Of a stretch of 64,000 nt of DNA, positions 6,899 through 15,982 are shown one piece after another. The translations under genes were made by a program, and so were the position numbers. The stretch's first letter is position 1, and each line of letters starts with the position of its first letter. The notes beneath the pieces are model-generated. The model was not told the origin of the DNA. It worked only from the letters and a program-made list of their open reading frames with translations, and made no database searches. This DNA comes from an uncultured Acetatifactor sp. (lineage in GTDB: Bacteria; Bacillota; Clostridia; Lachnospirales; Lachnospiraceae): positions 12,422-76,421 of the forward strand of contig CAJTPN010000015.1 of the NCBI GenBank assembly GCA_910578185.1, in the 5' to 3' direction.

Positions 6899-8278
6899 TC
6901 AAAGTCCAAGCAGGTTTTCTCCTATTTTTACCACATCTCCGGCGCCCATAGTTATCAACAAGTCGCCGTTTATGCAATTTTCCAAAAGGAAATTTTCTAT
7001 TTCATCAAAGGTGGGAAAATAATCACAGCTGTGTCCCAAAGCCAGGATTTCGTCCCGAAGAAGCTCCGAGCTGACGCCAAGCGTATCCGTTTCTCTGGCG
7101 GCAAAAATGTCCGCCAGCACCACCCGGTCGGCAAGAGTCAGGGCTTTTGCAAAGTCGTGCAAAAAAGCCTTTGTTCTGGAGTAGGTATGGGGCTGAAAAA
7201 CGCACCAGAGCGTCTTGTGCGGATATCTGGATGCGGCTTCCAGTGCGGCGGAAATTTCTGTGGGGTGGTGGGAATAATCGTCTATAATTGTGACGCCGCC
7301 TATTTGGCCCTTGTATTCAAATCTTCGGTCCGCCCCGGTGAAATCATGGAGCGCTTCCGCCGTAACAGCCTCGCCGATGCCAAGCAGTCGGGCCAGCGCC
7401 ATGGCTGCCAGGGCGTTGGATATGTTGTGGAGGCCGGGTACCTGCAGAGAGATACGCAGAAGCTTATTCCGGCCAAGGCAGGGGGTAAAGGAAGGATATC
7501 CTGCCTCGTTGTAGGTGATGTCGGAAGGATAATAATCTGAGCTGTCATTGCTTCCGAAAGTGATCACACGGCAGGCCAGTCCCTCCGTTATCTCCGAAAG
7601 GTTTTGGATGTCGCCGTTGATAATCAGGCATCCGTCCGCAGGCAGCAGCTTTGCGTATTCACGGAAAGAATGCCGGATATCTGCCAGGTCTCTGAAGAAG
7701 TCCAGGTGGTCTTCTTCTATATTTAATATGAGACCTATGTTAGGAGAAAAACTCAGGAAGCTGTTGGTGTACTCACATGCCTCCGTGACAAAATAACCGG
7801 ATTTACCAATGCGAAGATTACCATCTATGGACTTTAATCTGCCGCCGATCATCAAAGTGGGATCTGTGCCGGCTCGAAGCAGGATTTCGCTGACCATAGA
7901 GGTGGTGGTGGTCTTGCCGTGGGTGCCGCTGATTCCGATGGGCGTCCGGTAGTTTCTCATAATCTGGCCCATCAATTCTCCCCTGGCAAGGCAGGGGATT
8001 TTCATTTCCCGGGCGGCTTTCAATTCCGGGTTGTCGGGATGTACGGCGCTGGTAAAAACCACACAGGCCATATCTTTTGTAATATTTTCGGTCCGTTGTC
8101 CATAAAATACGGTAATCCCTTTTGATTCCAGAGAGCTGGTCCGGGCGCTGGAGCAGCGGTCCGAGCCGGATACCTGAAAACCGGCGTCCCACAAAAGCTC
8201 TGCCAGACCGCACATGCTGACGCCGCCGATACCGATGAAATATATGGAACATGGATTGTTAAAGTCAATTTTATACAT
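6899..8278 (-). CDS. murC: UDP-N-acetylmuramate--L-alanine ligase
   Basis: A full-length 459-residue Mur ligase, adding L-Ala to UDP-MurNAc with ATP in the cytoplasm, the first step of peptidoglycan stem-peptide synthesis. The N-terminal Rossmann motif GIGGVSMCGLAELL binds UDP; the ATP loop GTHGKTTTTSM lies near residue 121; the EACEY and NIEEDHLD motifs and the C-terminal Mur ligase domain with DYSHHPTEI are all present. Its stop codon touches the last DnaA box. ATG 8278 has AAGGAAG nine bases upstream. It is transcribed divergently from glgC. Confidence 0.97.
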   Translation of the reverse strand: MYKIDFNNPCSIYFIGIGGVSMCGLAELLWDAGFQVSGSDRCSSARTSSLESKGITVFYGQRTENITKDMACVVFTSAVHPDNPELKAAREMKIPCLARGELMGQIMRNYRTPIGISGTHGKTTTTSMVSEILLRAGTDPTLMIGGRLKSIDGNLRIGKSGYFVTEACEYTNSFLSFSPNIGLILNIEEDHLDFFRDLADIRHSFREYAKLLPADGCLIINGDIQNLSEITEGLACRVITFGSNDSSDYYPSDITYNEAGYPSFTPCLGRNKLLRISLQVPGLHNISNALAAMALARLLGIGEAVTAEALHDFTGADRRFEYKGQIGGVTIIDDYSHHPTEISAALEAASRYPHKTLWCVFQPHTYSRTKAFLHDFAKALTLADRVVLADIFAARETDTLGVSSELLRDEILALGHSCDYFPTFDEIENFLLENCINGDLLITMGAGDVVKIGENLLGL

Positions 8279-8310
8279 GAGATCACACTTCCTTATTGTT
8301 TATATTCCTT

Positions 8311-8339
8311 ATTATAAGCAACAGTGTAATAAAATACAA
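8311..8339 (-). promoter_or_regulatory. Promoter of murC
   Basis: Minus-strand TTGTAT (8334-8339), 17-bp spacer, TATAAT (8311-8316), 33 bases before the murC start. Confidence 0.65.
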
Positions 8340-8515
8340 TCAAAAAATGGGTAAATGTGAAAAGTGACTGTTGGTCATGGATTGGTTCTTTTTAAATATT
8401 GATAAAAGTATACAAAAAAAAGAGAGATTTGATGTTAATTTTGTATAAAATAAATAAATTGTAAGCAAATATTTTTAGATTTTGATGTAAAATTATTCCT
8501 TTTTCTTAAAACGTG

Positions 8516-8524
8516 TGTTATAAT
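8516..8524 (+). promoter_or_regulatory. Extended -10 promoter of glgC
   Basis: TGTTATAAT gives a consensus -10 (8519-8524) with the TGn extension; no good -35 is seen. The DNA between this and the murC promoter (8340-8515) is very AT-rich with many A and T tracts and no ORF. Confidence 0.6.
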
Positions 8525-8568
8525 GAACATACCAGGAAACTGGAAGAAGGCTAGACAGAGGTGATGAC

Positions 8569-9840
8569 ATGATTAAAAAGGAAATGATTGCCATGTTGTT
8601 GGCAGGTGGACAGGGCAGCCGTCTGGGTGTGCTTACATCCAAGGTAGCAAAGCCTGCCGTAGCGTTTGGAGGGAAATATCGCATTATTGATTTCCCACTT
8701 TCTAACTGTATTAATTCTGGGGTGGACACAGTGGGTGTCCTGACCCAATATCAGCCTCTGCGGCTGAATGCGCACATAGGGATCGGTATTCCATGGGATT
8801 TGGACCGCAATATCGGCGGCGTTACCGTGCTGCCTCCTTACGAGAAGAGCTCTAACAGTGAGTGGTATACCGGTACGGCCAATGCTATTTATCAGAACCT
8901 GGAGTACATGGAAAGTTATCATCCCGAATATGTGCTGATCCTGTCAGGGGATCATATTTACAAGATGGATTATGAAGTGATGTTGGATTTCCATAAGGCC
9001 AACGGAGCCGAGGTCACGATTGCCGTCATGCCCGTACCGATGGAAGAGGCGAGCCGATTCGGTATCATGATAGCGGACGAAAAGAAGAGGATTACGGAAT
9101 TTGAGGAGAAGCCGGAGCATCCCAGAAGCAATCTTGCCAGTATGGGAATCTATATTTTCAACTGGAAGACGCTGAAAGAGGCGCTGATTGCCATGGCGGA
9201 ACAGCCGGCGCTGGACTTCGGCAAGCATGTGATTCCCTATTGTCATGAAAAAGGCGCGCCGCTGTATGCATATGAATTTACCGGCTATTGGAAGGATGTG
9301 GGTACCTTAAGCTCTTATTGGGAGGCAAATATGGAGCTGATTGATATTGTGCCGGAGTTCAACCTTTATGAGGAATATTGGAAGATATATACCAAGAGCG
9401 AAATCCAGCCGCCCCAGTACTTTGACAAGGACAGTGTGGTGGAGCGCAGCATTATCGGCGAGGGTACGGACGTCTACGGTAAGGTTTATAATTCCGTCAT
9501 CGGCTGCGGCGTCACCATAGGAAAAGGAACGGTGATCAGGGACTCGATTATTATGAATCAGGCCCAGATCGGGGACAACTGTGAGCTGAACAAGGCCATT
9601 GTGGCGGAGGAAGTACGGATTGGGGCTCAGGTGCGACTTGGCGTCGGAGAGGAAGCGGACAACGAGACCGCACCCTATATTTACAACCACGGACTTGTAA
9701 CCATTGGAGAGAGAAGCGTGATCCCGGGCGGCGTTACGGTTGGAAAAAATACTGTTATCTTTGGCGTGACCACAGCCGCAGATTATCAGAATCTAAATCT
9801 GGAAAGCGGCAAAACTTTGATTAAGGCAGGTGAACAGTAG
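8569..9840 (+). CDS. glgC: Glucose-1-phosphate adenylyltransferase, catalytic subunit
   Basis: A 423-residue ADP-glucose pyrophosphorylase, making ADP-glucose from glucose 1-phosphate and ATP for glycogen synthesis. The nucleotidyltransferase signature is visible near the start (LAGGQGSRLGVLTSKVAKPA), with the metal-binding SGDHIYKMDY and the glucose-phosphate site EFEEKPEHPR; a left-handed beta-helix of hexapeptides forms the C-terminal third (GKGTVIRDSIIMNQAQIGDN). The ribosome binding site AGAGGTGA is close. The stop codon overlaps the glgD start by one base, indicating translational coupling. GlgC/GlgD heterotetramers are typical of Firmicutes. Confidence 0.97.
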   Translation: MIKKEMIAMLLAGGQGSRLGVLTSKVAKPAVAFGGKYRIIDFPLSNCINSGVDTVGVLTQYQPLRLNAHIGIGIPWDLDRNIGGVTVLPPYEKSSNSEWYTGTANAIYQNLEYMESYHPEYVLILSGDHIYKMDYEVMLDFHKANGAEVTIAVMPVPMEEASRFGIMIADEKKRITEFEEKPEHPRSNLASMGIYIFNWKTLKEALIAMAEQPALDFGKHVIPYCHEKGAPLYAYEFTGYWKDVGTLSSYWEANMELIDIVPEFNLYEEYWKIYTKSEIQPPQYFDKDSVVERSIIGEGTDVYGKVYNSVIGCGVTIGKGTVIRDSIIMNQAQIGDNCELNKAIVAEEVRIGAQVRLGVGEEADNETAPYIYNHGLVTIGERSVIPGGVTVGKNTVIFGVTTAADYQNLNLESGKTLIKAGEQ

Positions 9841-10961
9841 TGAGAGCGATTGGAATAGTTTTGGCAGGCGGAAATAACCGCAGGATGCGTGAACTGTCGC
9901 AGAAAAGGGCCATTTGTGCCATGCCCATTGCAGGCAGTTACCGCAGTATAGATTTTACATTGAGCAACATGGCCAATTCTCACATTCAGAAGGTGGCGGT
10001 GGTGACACAGTATAATGCCAGAAGCTTGAATGAACATTTGAGTTCTTCAAAGTGGTGGGATTTTGGACGTAAACAGGGGGGGCTCTATGTGTTTACTCCT
10101 GTAATGACCGCGGACAACAGCAACTGGTACAGAGGGACTGCGGACGCCATTTATCAGAATCTGGCATTTCTCAAGGACAGCCATGAACCCTATGTGGTGA
10201 TCGCTTCCGGCGACTGTGTTTACAAGGTGGATTTCAACAAGGTGCTGGAATACCATATTGAGAAAAAAGCCGATATCACGGTGGTATGCCGGGATATGGA
10301 GGAAGATATCAATTTGGAGCGTTACGGTACCATCAGCATGAACGAGGATAATCGTGTTGAGGAATTTGAGGAAAAGCCTCTCCGGGCAAAGTCCAGGACG
10401 ATTTCCTGCGGAATCTATGTGCTGCGTCGCCGTCAGCTCATTGAGATGATTGAGAAGTGTGCGGAGGAAGACAGATATGATTTTGTGGAGGACATCCTTA
10501 TCCGCTACATGGATCTGAAACGAATTTACGGTTATAAGATAAAGGAATACTGGAGAAATATTGCGTCCGTTGAGGATTATTTCAGCACCAATATGGATTT
10601 CCTCAAGCCGGAAGTCAGAAATTATTTCTTTAAACAGTATCCGGATATTTATTCAAAGGTGGACGATCTTGCGCCGGCAAAGTATAATGTGGGTGCAAGC
10701 GTAAAGAACAGTTTGATTTCCAGTGGATGTATTGTCAACGGGATTGTAGAAAATTCCGTGATCTTTAAGAAGAGCTATATCGGAAACAACTGTGTTATCA
10801 AGAATTCCATAATATTGAATGATGTATATATCGGTGACAACACCTACATCGAGAACTGTATTGTGGAAAGTCGGGATACCATCCGTGCGGATTCCTGTTA
10901 TGTAGGTGAAAACGGGAAAGTACGCATTGTGGTGGAGCGTAATGAGAGATATACGATGTAA
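9840..10961 (+). CDS. glgD: GlgD, regulatory/partner subunit of ADP-glucose pyrophosphorylase
   Basis: A 373-residue paralogue of GlgC starting with a GTG that shares one base with the glgC stop. It keeps the fold (VLAGGNNRRMRELSQKRAI and the C-terminal hexapeptide helix VVNGIVENSVIFKKSYIGNN) but the catalytic-loop residues differ: the GGxGxRL loop becomes GGNNRRMREL, and the GlgC SGDHIYKMDY becomes SGDCVYKVDF. In Firmicutes GlgD alone is nearly inactive and boosts GlgC. Translational coupling suggests fixed stoichiometry. Confidence 0.95.
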   Translation: MRAIGIVLAGGNNRRMRELSQKRAICAMPIAGSYRSIDFTLSNMANSHIQKVAVVTQYNARSLNEHLSSSKWWDFGRKQGGLYVFTPVMTADNSNWYRGTADAIYQNLAFLKDSHEPYVVIASGDCVYKVDFNKVLEYHIEKKADITVVCRDMEEDINLERYGTISMNEDNRVEEFEEKPLRAKSRTISCGIYVLRRRQLIEMIEKCAEEDRYDFVEDILIRYMDLKRIYGYKIKEYWRNIASVEDYFSTNMDFLKPEVRNYFFKQYPDIYSKVDDLAPAKYNVGASVKNSLISSGCIVNGIVENSVIFKKSYIGNNCVIKNSIILNDVYIGDNTYIENCIVESRDTIRADSCYVGENGKVRIVVERNERYTM

Positions 10962-10971
10962 TTGTAGCTTT

Positions 10972-11015
10972 AGCCATGTATCAACTCCGTATAACAGCTT
11001 ATAATTAACATGGCT
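10972..11015 (+). promoter_or_regulatory. Hairpin enclosing the likely spoVG promoter
   Basis: An 8-bp inverted repeat AGCCATGT (10972-10979) / ACATGGCT (11008-11015) brackets a TATAAT (11000-11005). Without a T-run it is a poor terminator; it could be an operator around a promoter or an mRNA-stabilising hairpin after glgD. No sigma-H type promoter was recognised. Confidence 0.4.
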
Positions 11016-11050
11016 GGGTCACTGGGATTCCAAGATCGGAGGGAGTACAA

Positions 11051-11329
11051 ATGAAGGTTACAGATGTTCGGGTGCGTAAAATTGCAAAGGAAGGCAAGAT
11101 GAAGGCGGTTGTGTCCATTACTTTGGACGAGGAGTTTGTAGTGCATGACATCAAGGTGATTGAAGGGGACAGAGGATTGTTTATAGCAATGCCCAGCAAA
11201 AAGGTGTCCGAAGGGGAATACAGAGATATTGCCCACCCCATTAATTCCCTGGCCAGAGATGCAATTCAAAAAGTGATATTGGAGAGTTATGAGAAGGCTC
11301 TGACGGAGCCGGATGGGGATAGAGTTTGA
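11051..11329 (+). CDS. spoVG: SpoVG, RNA-binding regulator
   Basis: A 92-residue SpoVG, a small dimeric nucleic-acid-binding regulator of septation, sporulation and surface traits. The characteristic N-terminus (KVTDVRVRKIAKEGKMKAV) and the core motif LFIAMPSKKVSEGEYRDIAH are intact, as is the helix LARDAIQKVILESYEKAL. GGAGGG lies six bases before the ATG. It has its own terminator, so it is likely monocistronic. Confidence 0.96.
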   Translation: MKVTDVRVRKIAKEGKMKAVVSITLDEEFVVHDIKVIEGDRGLFIAMPSKKVSEGEYRDIAHPINSLARDAIQKVILESYEKALTEPDGDRV

Positions 11330-11339
11330 GGGAATAGCG

Positions 11340-11370
11340 ATGCCGTGGTGTAAGTGCACCACGGCATTTT
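11340..11370 (+). terminator. Intrinsic terminator of spoVG
   Basis: Perfect 11-bp stem ATGCCGTGGTG / CACCACGGCAT with a 6-nt loop, followed by TTTTC. Confidence 0.9.
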
Positions 11371-11418
11371 CATGGGGATTTTGATGTGAGGAAAACTGCC
11401 ATATTTATATGGTTCTTG

Positions 11419-11464
11419 GCAGCAATTCAGTGATCGGTCAAAATTGCTGCGATATTTGACCGAT
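11419..11464. promoter_or_regulatory. Two interleaved inverted repeats between spoVG and pth
   Basis: GCAGCAATT (11419-11427) pairs with AATTGCTGC (11442-11450), while ATCGGTCAAA (11433-11442) pairs with TTTGACCGAT (11455-11464). Order is A-B-A'-B' with one shared base. In RNA these would form alternative hairpins or a pseudoknot; in DNA they would be two overlapping operator dyads. A direct repeat TCATATATG (11518-11526 and 11541-11549) follows 23 bp apart. The 267-bp gap holds no ORF. Confidence 0.5.
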
Positions 11465-11596
11465 GGTTGAGGAATGCAGCAAGGTTTTAGATTTTCACTT
11501 GAAACATGGGAATAAATCATATATGATATTGCAGTAGGCGTCATATATGGCAAGATAGAATGGAATGAAGCGTAAAATGTAAGGTGGGAACGGACA

Positions 11597-12157
11597 ATGT
11601 ATTTGATAGTAGGGTTAGGAAATCCGGGACGGAAATATGAGGATACAAGGCATAATATCGGATTTGATGTGGTGAGCAGACTCTCGGAGCAGGAGCGGAT
11701 TTTGATTTCGGAGAAAAAGCACAGGGCAATGATGGGAAAAGGAATGATAGAAGGGCAGAAGTGCATACTTGCCATGCCCCAGACCTTTATGAATCTGAGC
11801 GGCGAAAGTGTCAGGGAGCTGGTGGACTATTATAAAGTGGACGAGACGTGGGAATTGATTGTGGTGTCCGACGATGTCAGCCTGGATGTGGGGAAAATAC
11901 GCATCCGAAAAAAGGGAAGTGCAGGCGGGCATAACGGGTTGAAAAATATCATTGCCAACTTTGGGCATGATACCTTTATCCGTGTGAAGATGGGTGTGGG
12001 AGAAAAACCGGATGGATGGGATTTGGCGGATCACGTATTGGGAAAATTTTCTGCAGAAGAGCGTAAAGCGGTGGATGAGGCAGCAGGTCGTGCCGTCGAC
12101 GCTATCCGCGCGATCATCACCCAAGGGGCGGATATAGCAATGAACCGATATAATTAA
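11597..12157 (+). CDS. pth: Peptidyl-tRNA hydrolase
   Basis: A 186-residue Pth that releases peptides from stalled peptidyl-tRNA, an essential step in ribosome recycling. The signature GLGNPGRKYEDTRHN with catalytic His19, the PQTFMNLSG motif and the GSAGGHNGLKNI motif are all present, and length matches the family. AAGGTGGGA lies upstream of the ATG. It is followed 28 bp later by mfd, the conserved pth-mfd order of Firmicutes, so the two are probably co-transcribed. Confidence 0.97.
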   Translation: MYLIVGLGNPGRKYEDTRHNIGFDVVSRLSEQERILISEKKHRAMMGKGMIEGQKCILAMPQTFMNLSGESVRELVDYYKVDETWELIVVSDDVSLDVGKIRIRKKGSAGGHNGLKNIIANFGHDTFIRVKMGVGEKPDGWDLADHVLGKFSAEERKAVDEAAGRAVDAIRAIITQGADIAMNRYN

Positions 12158-12185
12158 GGCGAGATTTAGAGTAGGGAGGCAGATT

Positions 12186-15100
12186 ATGCAGGCATTATTG
12201 GCGCCGCTTCAGGAATTGGCGGATTACGACGATATCAGAGCTGCCATTAGAAAAGGTACTTCCATGGCCATTACCGGCTGTGTGGACTCTCAGAAGCTGC
12301 ATATGATATATGGGCTGGGCGAAGGATTTCGGATCAAGATGATCGTGACATACAGCGATTTGAAAGCCAAAGAACTTTATGAAGAATATAAGTTTTATGA
12401 CAGGAATGTCGTACTGTACCCTGCCAAGGATTTGATATTTTTTCAGGCGGATATCCATGGAAATCAGCTGATTCGGGAGCGGGTCAAGACTCTTCGCAGG
12501 TTGATGGAGAAGAAACCAGTAACCATCGTCACCACATATGCGGCACTGATGACACCACAGGTTATGTGGGACAGGGACAAAGACGTGATTGAAATCAACA
12601 GGGGAGGTACTCTGAGGGAAGAAGAGACAAGCAGGCGTCTGGTGGCCATGGGTTATGAGAAAAGCTACCAGGTGGAAAGTCCCGGACAGTTTTCTGTCAG
12701 GGGAGGTATTCTGGATATTTTTGACCTGACTGAGGAGAATCCTTATCGAATTGAATTGTGGGGGGATGAGGTGGAATCCATCCGCAGTTTTGATGTGTTG
12801 AGCCAGCGATCCATTGAGAACCTGGAGGGGGTCAGTGTGTTTCCTGCCACGGAATTCGTGTTGGAGGAGGAAAGGATTCGCACCGGCATCAAAAGGCTTG
12901 AGGCCGAGGGCGCAAAGCAGGAAAAGCTTTTTCGGGATGAATTTCTGACGGAAGAGGCACATAGAATCGCTTCTCAGGTCAGAGAGTTAAAAGAACAGCT
13001 TCTGGAATTTAAGAGTTTGGTCAATCTGGAAGGTTATATCAGGTACTTCTATGAGGAAACGGTGACGCTGCCGGAGCTGCTCATTGGCTTTGCAGGGCAA
13101 AGAGGCACTGGTCCCGTATTTTTTATGGAGGAGCCGTCCCGCATCAGAGAACAGGCGGAGGCGGTGGAACAGGAATTCCGCGAGAGTATGGAACAGCGTG
13201 CCCGGAAGGGCTATGTGCTGCCCGGCCAGATGGATATTTTGTACGGCGGGGAACAGGTTGCGGCCAGGCTGCTGCAGGGCAGCGTGGTGACAGTGTCTAC
13301 CATGGATGTGAAAGGAGGCTTCTTTAAGGCGGATTTAAAGGCTGATATTTCAGCCAGAAGCGTTGCCTCTTATAACAACAGTTTTGAGGCGCTGGTAAAG
13401 GATTTAAAGATGTACCGCAGAAACGGCTGCAGGGTGCTTTTGCTGTCGGGTTCCAGAACCAGAGCAAAGCGGTTGGCGGAGGATTTGCGTGATCAGGAGC
13501 TGGCGGCGGTGTACACTGAAGATCCCATGCGGGAGGTACAGCCGGGAGAGGTGCTAACCTACTATGGGCATGTGGGAAAGGGGTTTGAGTATCCCCTGCT
13601 GAAATTTGTGGTGATCTCGGAGACGGATATTTTCGGGGCGGAAAAAAAGAAGAAAAAGGCAAAGAAGCGTTACCAGGGACAGAAGGTCAAGGATTTTAAT
13701 GATCTGAAGGTAGGGGATTACGTGGTGCATGAGAGTCATGGTCTGGGGATTTATCAGGGCATTGAAAAGGTTGAGATGGAAGGGGTGGTGAAAGACTATA
13801 TCAAGATAGAGTACCGGGATGGAGGAAATCTGTATGTGCTGGCCACCGGTCTTGACTTGATACAGAAATATGCTTCCGCCGATGCCAGAAGGCCAAAGCT
13901 GAATAAACTGGGAACGAAGGAATGGGAACGCACCAAGAAAAAGGTTCGGGGCGCCGTAAACGAGGTGGCAAAGGATCTGGTGGAATTATATGCCCTGCGC
14001 CAGCAAAGCGCCGGATATCAATTTGACAAGGATACGGTGTGGCAGCGGGAATTTGAGGAAATGTTTCCTTTTGAGGAGACGGAGGACCAGTTGTCGGCCA
14101 TTGCCGATACCAAGGCGGATATGGAGAGCAGCAGGATTATGGACCGGCTGATCTGCGGCGATGTGGGCTACGGAAAGACGGAGATTGCAATCAGAGCAGC
14201 TTTTAAAGCGGTGCAGGAAGGGAAACAGGTGGTATATCTGGTACCTACCACCATTCTTGCCCAGCAGCATTATACTACCTTTGTACAGCGCATGAAAGAC
14301 TATCCTGTCAGGGTGGATTTGATGAGCCGCTTCCGCACACCGGGGGAAATCAAGAAGACGGTTACGGATCTGCAAAAAGGTAGGGTGGATATTGTCATCG
14401 GAACCCATAGAGTTTTGTCGGATGATGTGAAGTTTAAGGATCTGGGACTTTTGGTTATCGACGAAGAGCAGCGCTTTGGTGTGGCCCACAAGGAGAAGAT
14501 CAAGAAGCTTAAGGAAAATGTGGATGTGCTCACTTTGACGGCCACTCCGATCCCAAGAACCCTTCACATGAGCCTGATCGGCATTCGTGATATGAGTGTG
14601 CTGGAGGAGGCGCCGGAGGACAGGCAGCCCATTCAGACTTTTGTGTGTGAATATAATGACGAACTGGTGCGGGAAGCCATATCCAGGGAGCTGGCAAGGG
14701 GCGGACAGGTCTACTACGTTTATAATCGTGTGAACAATATCGGCGATGTGGCGGCGCGCATCTCGGCGCTTGTTCCGGAAGCATCGGTGGCCTTCGCCCA
14801 TGGGCAGATGAAGGAGCACGAGCTGGAGAAGATTATGTATGATTTTATTAACGGGGAAGTGGAAGTATTGGTGTCCACCACCATTATAGAAACCGGTTTG
14901 GACATTCCAAACGTGAATACCATGATCATACATGACTCCGATAATATGGGGCTTTCTCAGCTCTATCAGCTCCGTGGACGGGTGGGGCGTTCCAATCGAA
15001 CAGCGTACGCCTTTTTGATGTATAAGCGGGATAAGATGTTGAAGGAAGTCGCGGAAAAGCGGCTGGCGGCCATCAGGGAATTTACCGATCTGGGCAGCGG

Positions 15101-15737
15101 TTTTAAGATCGCTATGCGCGATCTGGAGATTCGCGGTGCCGGCAATCTGTTGGGGGTGCGCCAGCACGGGCATATGGAAGCCGTAGGATACGATCTGTAC
15201 TGTAAGATGCTCAGTGAGGCAGTGCATGTAGTAAAAGGAGAGACGGCAGCGGAAGATTTTGCAACCGTGGTGGATTTGGATGTAGACGCCTTTATCCCGC
15301 CAACTTATATTGTCAATGAGGTGCAGAAGCTGGATATATATAAGCGGATTGCAGGCATTGAAAACAGCAGGGAACGGGACGATATGAGAGACGAATTGCT
15401 GGATCGTTTCGGGGAAATTCCCAAATCTGTGGATAATCTGCTGCGGATTGCGCTGATTCGTGTGGCGGCGCACAAGCTCTATATGACGGAGATTCGGGGG
15501 AAAAATGGGAGAATCACTTTCAATCTCCGTCCGGACGCGGGACTGGATCCCCTGAAAATACCGCCTATGATACACAGGTATGGGAAGGATCTTGCGTTTA
15601 CCGCATACGGTAATCCTTTTTTTACCTATAAATATAAAAAAACGGGCTTGGCGGAGAAAGATGCGGAGCTGCTTTTGAACAGGACGGAGAAACTTTTGAC
15701 GGAAATGGGAGAACTTTTGCTGGAAAATACGCTTTGA
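12186..15737 (+). CDS. mfd: Transcription-repair coupling factor
   Basis: A 1,183-residue Mfd, which removes RNA polymerase stalled at lesions and recruits UvrA. The N-terminal UvrB-like module occupies roughly residues 1-350; the CarD-like RNA polymerase interaction domain is at about 500-570 (VGDYVVHESHGLGIYQGI). The superfamily-2 translocase carries Walker A GDVGYGKTE near residue 658 and the DEEQRFG box near 759, followed by motifs such as TATPIPRTLHM and QLRGRVGRS. The C-terminal TRCF domain closes the protein. Length and motif order are normal. It probably forms an operon with pth. Confidence 0.98.
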   Translation: MQALLAPLQELADYDDIRAAIRKGTSMAITGCVDSQKLHMIYGLGEGFRIKMIVTYSDLKAKELYEEYKFYDRNVVLYPAKDLIFFQADIHGNQLIRERVKTLRRLMEKKPVTIVTTYAALMTPQVMWDRDKDVIEINRGGTLREEETSRRLVAMGYEKSYQVESPGQFSVRGGILDIFDLTEENPYRIELWGDEVESIRSFDVLSQRSIENLEGVSVFPATEFVLEEERIRTGIKRLEAEGAKQEKLFRDEFLTEEAHRIASQVRELKEQLLEFKSLVNLEGYIRYFYEETVTLPELLIGFAGQRGTGPVFFMEEPSRIREQAEAVEQEFRESMEQRARKGYVLPGQMDILYGGEQVAARLLQGSVVTVSTMDVKGGFFKADLKADISARSVASYNNSFEALVKDLKMYRRNGCRVLLLSGSRTRAKRLAEDLRDQELAAVYTEDPMREVQPGEVLTYYGHVGKGFEYPLLKFVVISETDIFGAEKKKKKAKKRYQGQKVKDFNDLKVGDYVVHESHGLGIYQGIEKVEMEGVVKDYIKIEYRDGGNLYVLATGLDLIQKYASADARRPKLNKLGTKEWERTKKKVRGAVNEVAKDLVELYALRQQSAGYQFDKDTVWQREFEEMFPFEETEDQLSAIADTKADMESSRIMDRLICGDVGYGKTEIAIRAAFKAVQEGKQVVYLVPTTILAQQHYTTFVQRMKDYPVRVDLMSRFRTPGEIKKTVTDLQKGRVDIVIGTHRVLSDDVKFKDLGLLVIDEEQRFGVAHKEKIKKLKENVDVLTLTATPIPRTLHMSLIGIRDMSVLEEAPEDRQPIQTFVCEYNDELVREAISRELARGGQVYYVYNRVNNIGDVAARISALVPEASVAFAHGQMKEHELEKIMYDFINGEVEVLVSTTIIETGLDIPNVNTMIIHDSDNMGLSQLYQLRGRVGRSNRTAYAFLMYKRDKMLKEVAEKRLAAIREFTDLGSGFKIAMRDLEIRGAGNLLGVRQHGHMEAVGYDLYCKMLSEAVHVVKGETAAEDFATVVDLDVDAFIPPTYIVNEVQKLDIYKRIAGIENSRERDDMRDELLDRFGEIPKSVDNLLRIALIRVAAHKLYMTEIRGKNGRITFNLRPDAGLDPLKIPPMIHRYGKDLAFTAYGNPFFTYKYKKTGLAEKDAELLLNRTEKLLTEMGELLLENTL

Positions 15738-15820
15738 GAGAGTTTTATGACCCTTAAAATATGTTACCTTTAATTCAGATTTGAAACAATAAACTAAAAT
15801 CAGGATTGGAGGTAACGATT

Positions 15821-15928
15821 ATGAAAGGCTATTTTACTGCGGAGGGATACATGGGATTGGTGGACGGGCGATATATGTTGTTTGCCACGGAGACGGATTA
15901 TATGGAATACATGGAGGAGCGATTGTGA
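15821..15928 (+). CDS. 35-residue microprotein
   Basis: A short frame with a strong ribosome binding site (GGAGGTAACGATT before the ATG) and its own intrinsic terminator a few bases after its TGA. The protein begins MKGYFTAEGYMGLVDGRY and ends YMEYMEERL: aromatic, Gly-rich and acidic, with no membrane helix. Short proteins with a closely similar MKGYFTxxGYMGLVDGRYMLF pattern seem familiar from Clostridia genomes, always without known function. Its compact gene-plus-terminator arrangement and even codon use argue that it is expressed. It lies 83 bp after mfd. Confidence 0.7.
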   Translation: MKGYFTAEGYMGLVDGRYMLFATETDYMEYMEERL

Positions 15929-15935
15929 AAGGAAA

Positions 15936-15982
15936 TAAAAACAACCTGAGACCGGAAATTGCATGGTCTCAGGTTGTTTTTA
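15936..15982 (+). terminator. Intrinsic terminator after the microprotein
   Basis: A 16-17 bp stem containing ACAACCTGAGACC / GGTCTCAGGTTGT, flanked by A and T runs; usable in both directions. Confidence 0.9.

Noticed and set aside
13986..15575. Long open frame (529 codons) on the minus strand
   Set aside because: It is the antisense shadow of mfd; the protein lacks recognisable motifs, and mfd is unmistakable on the plus strand.
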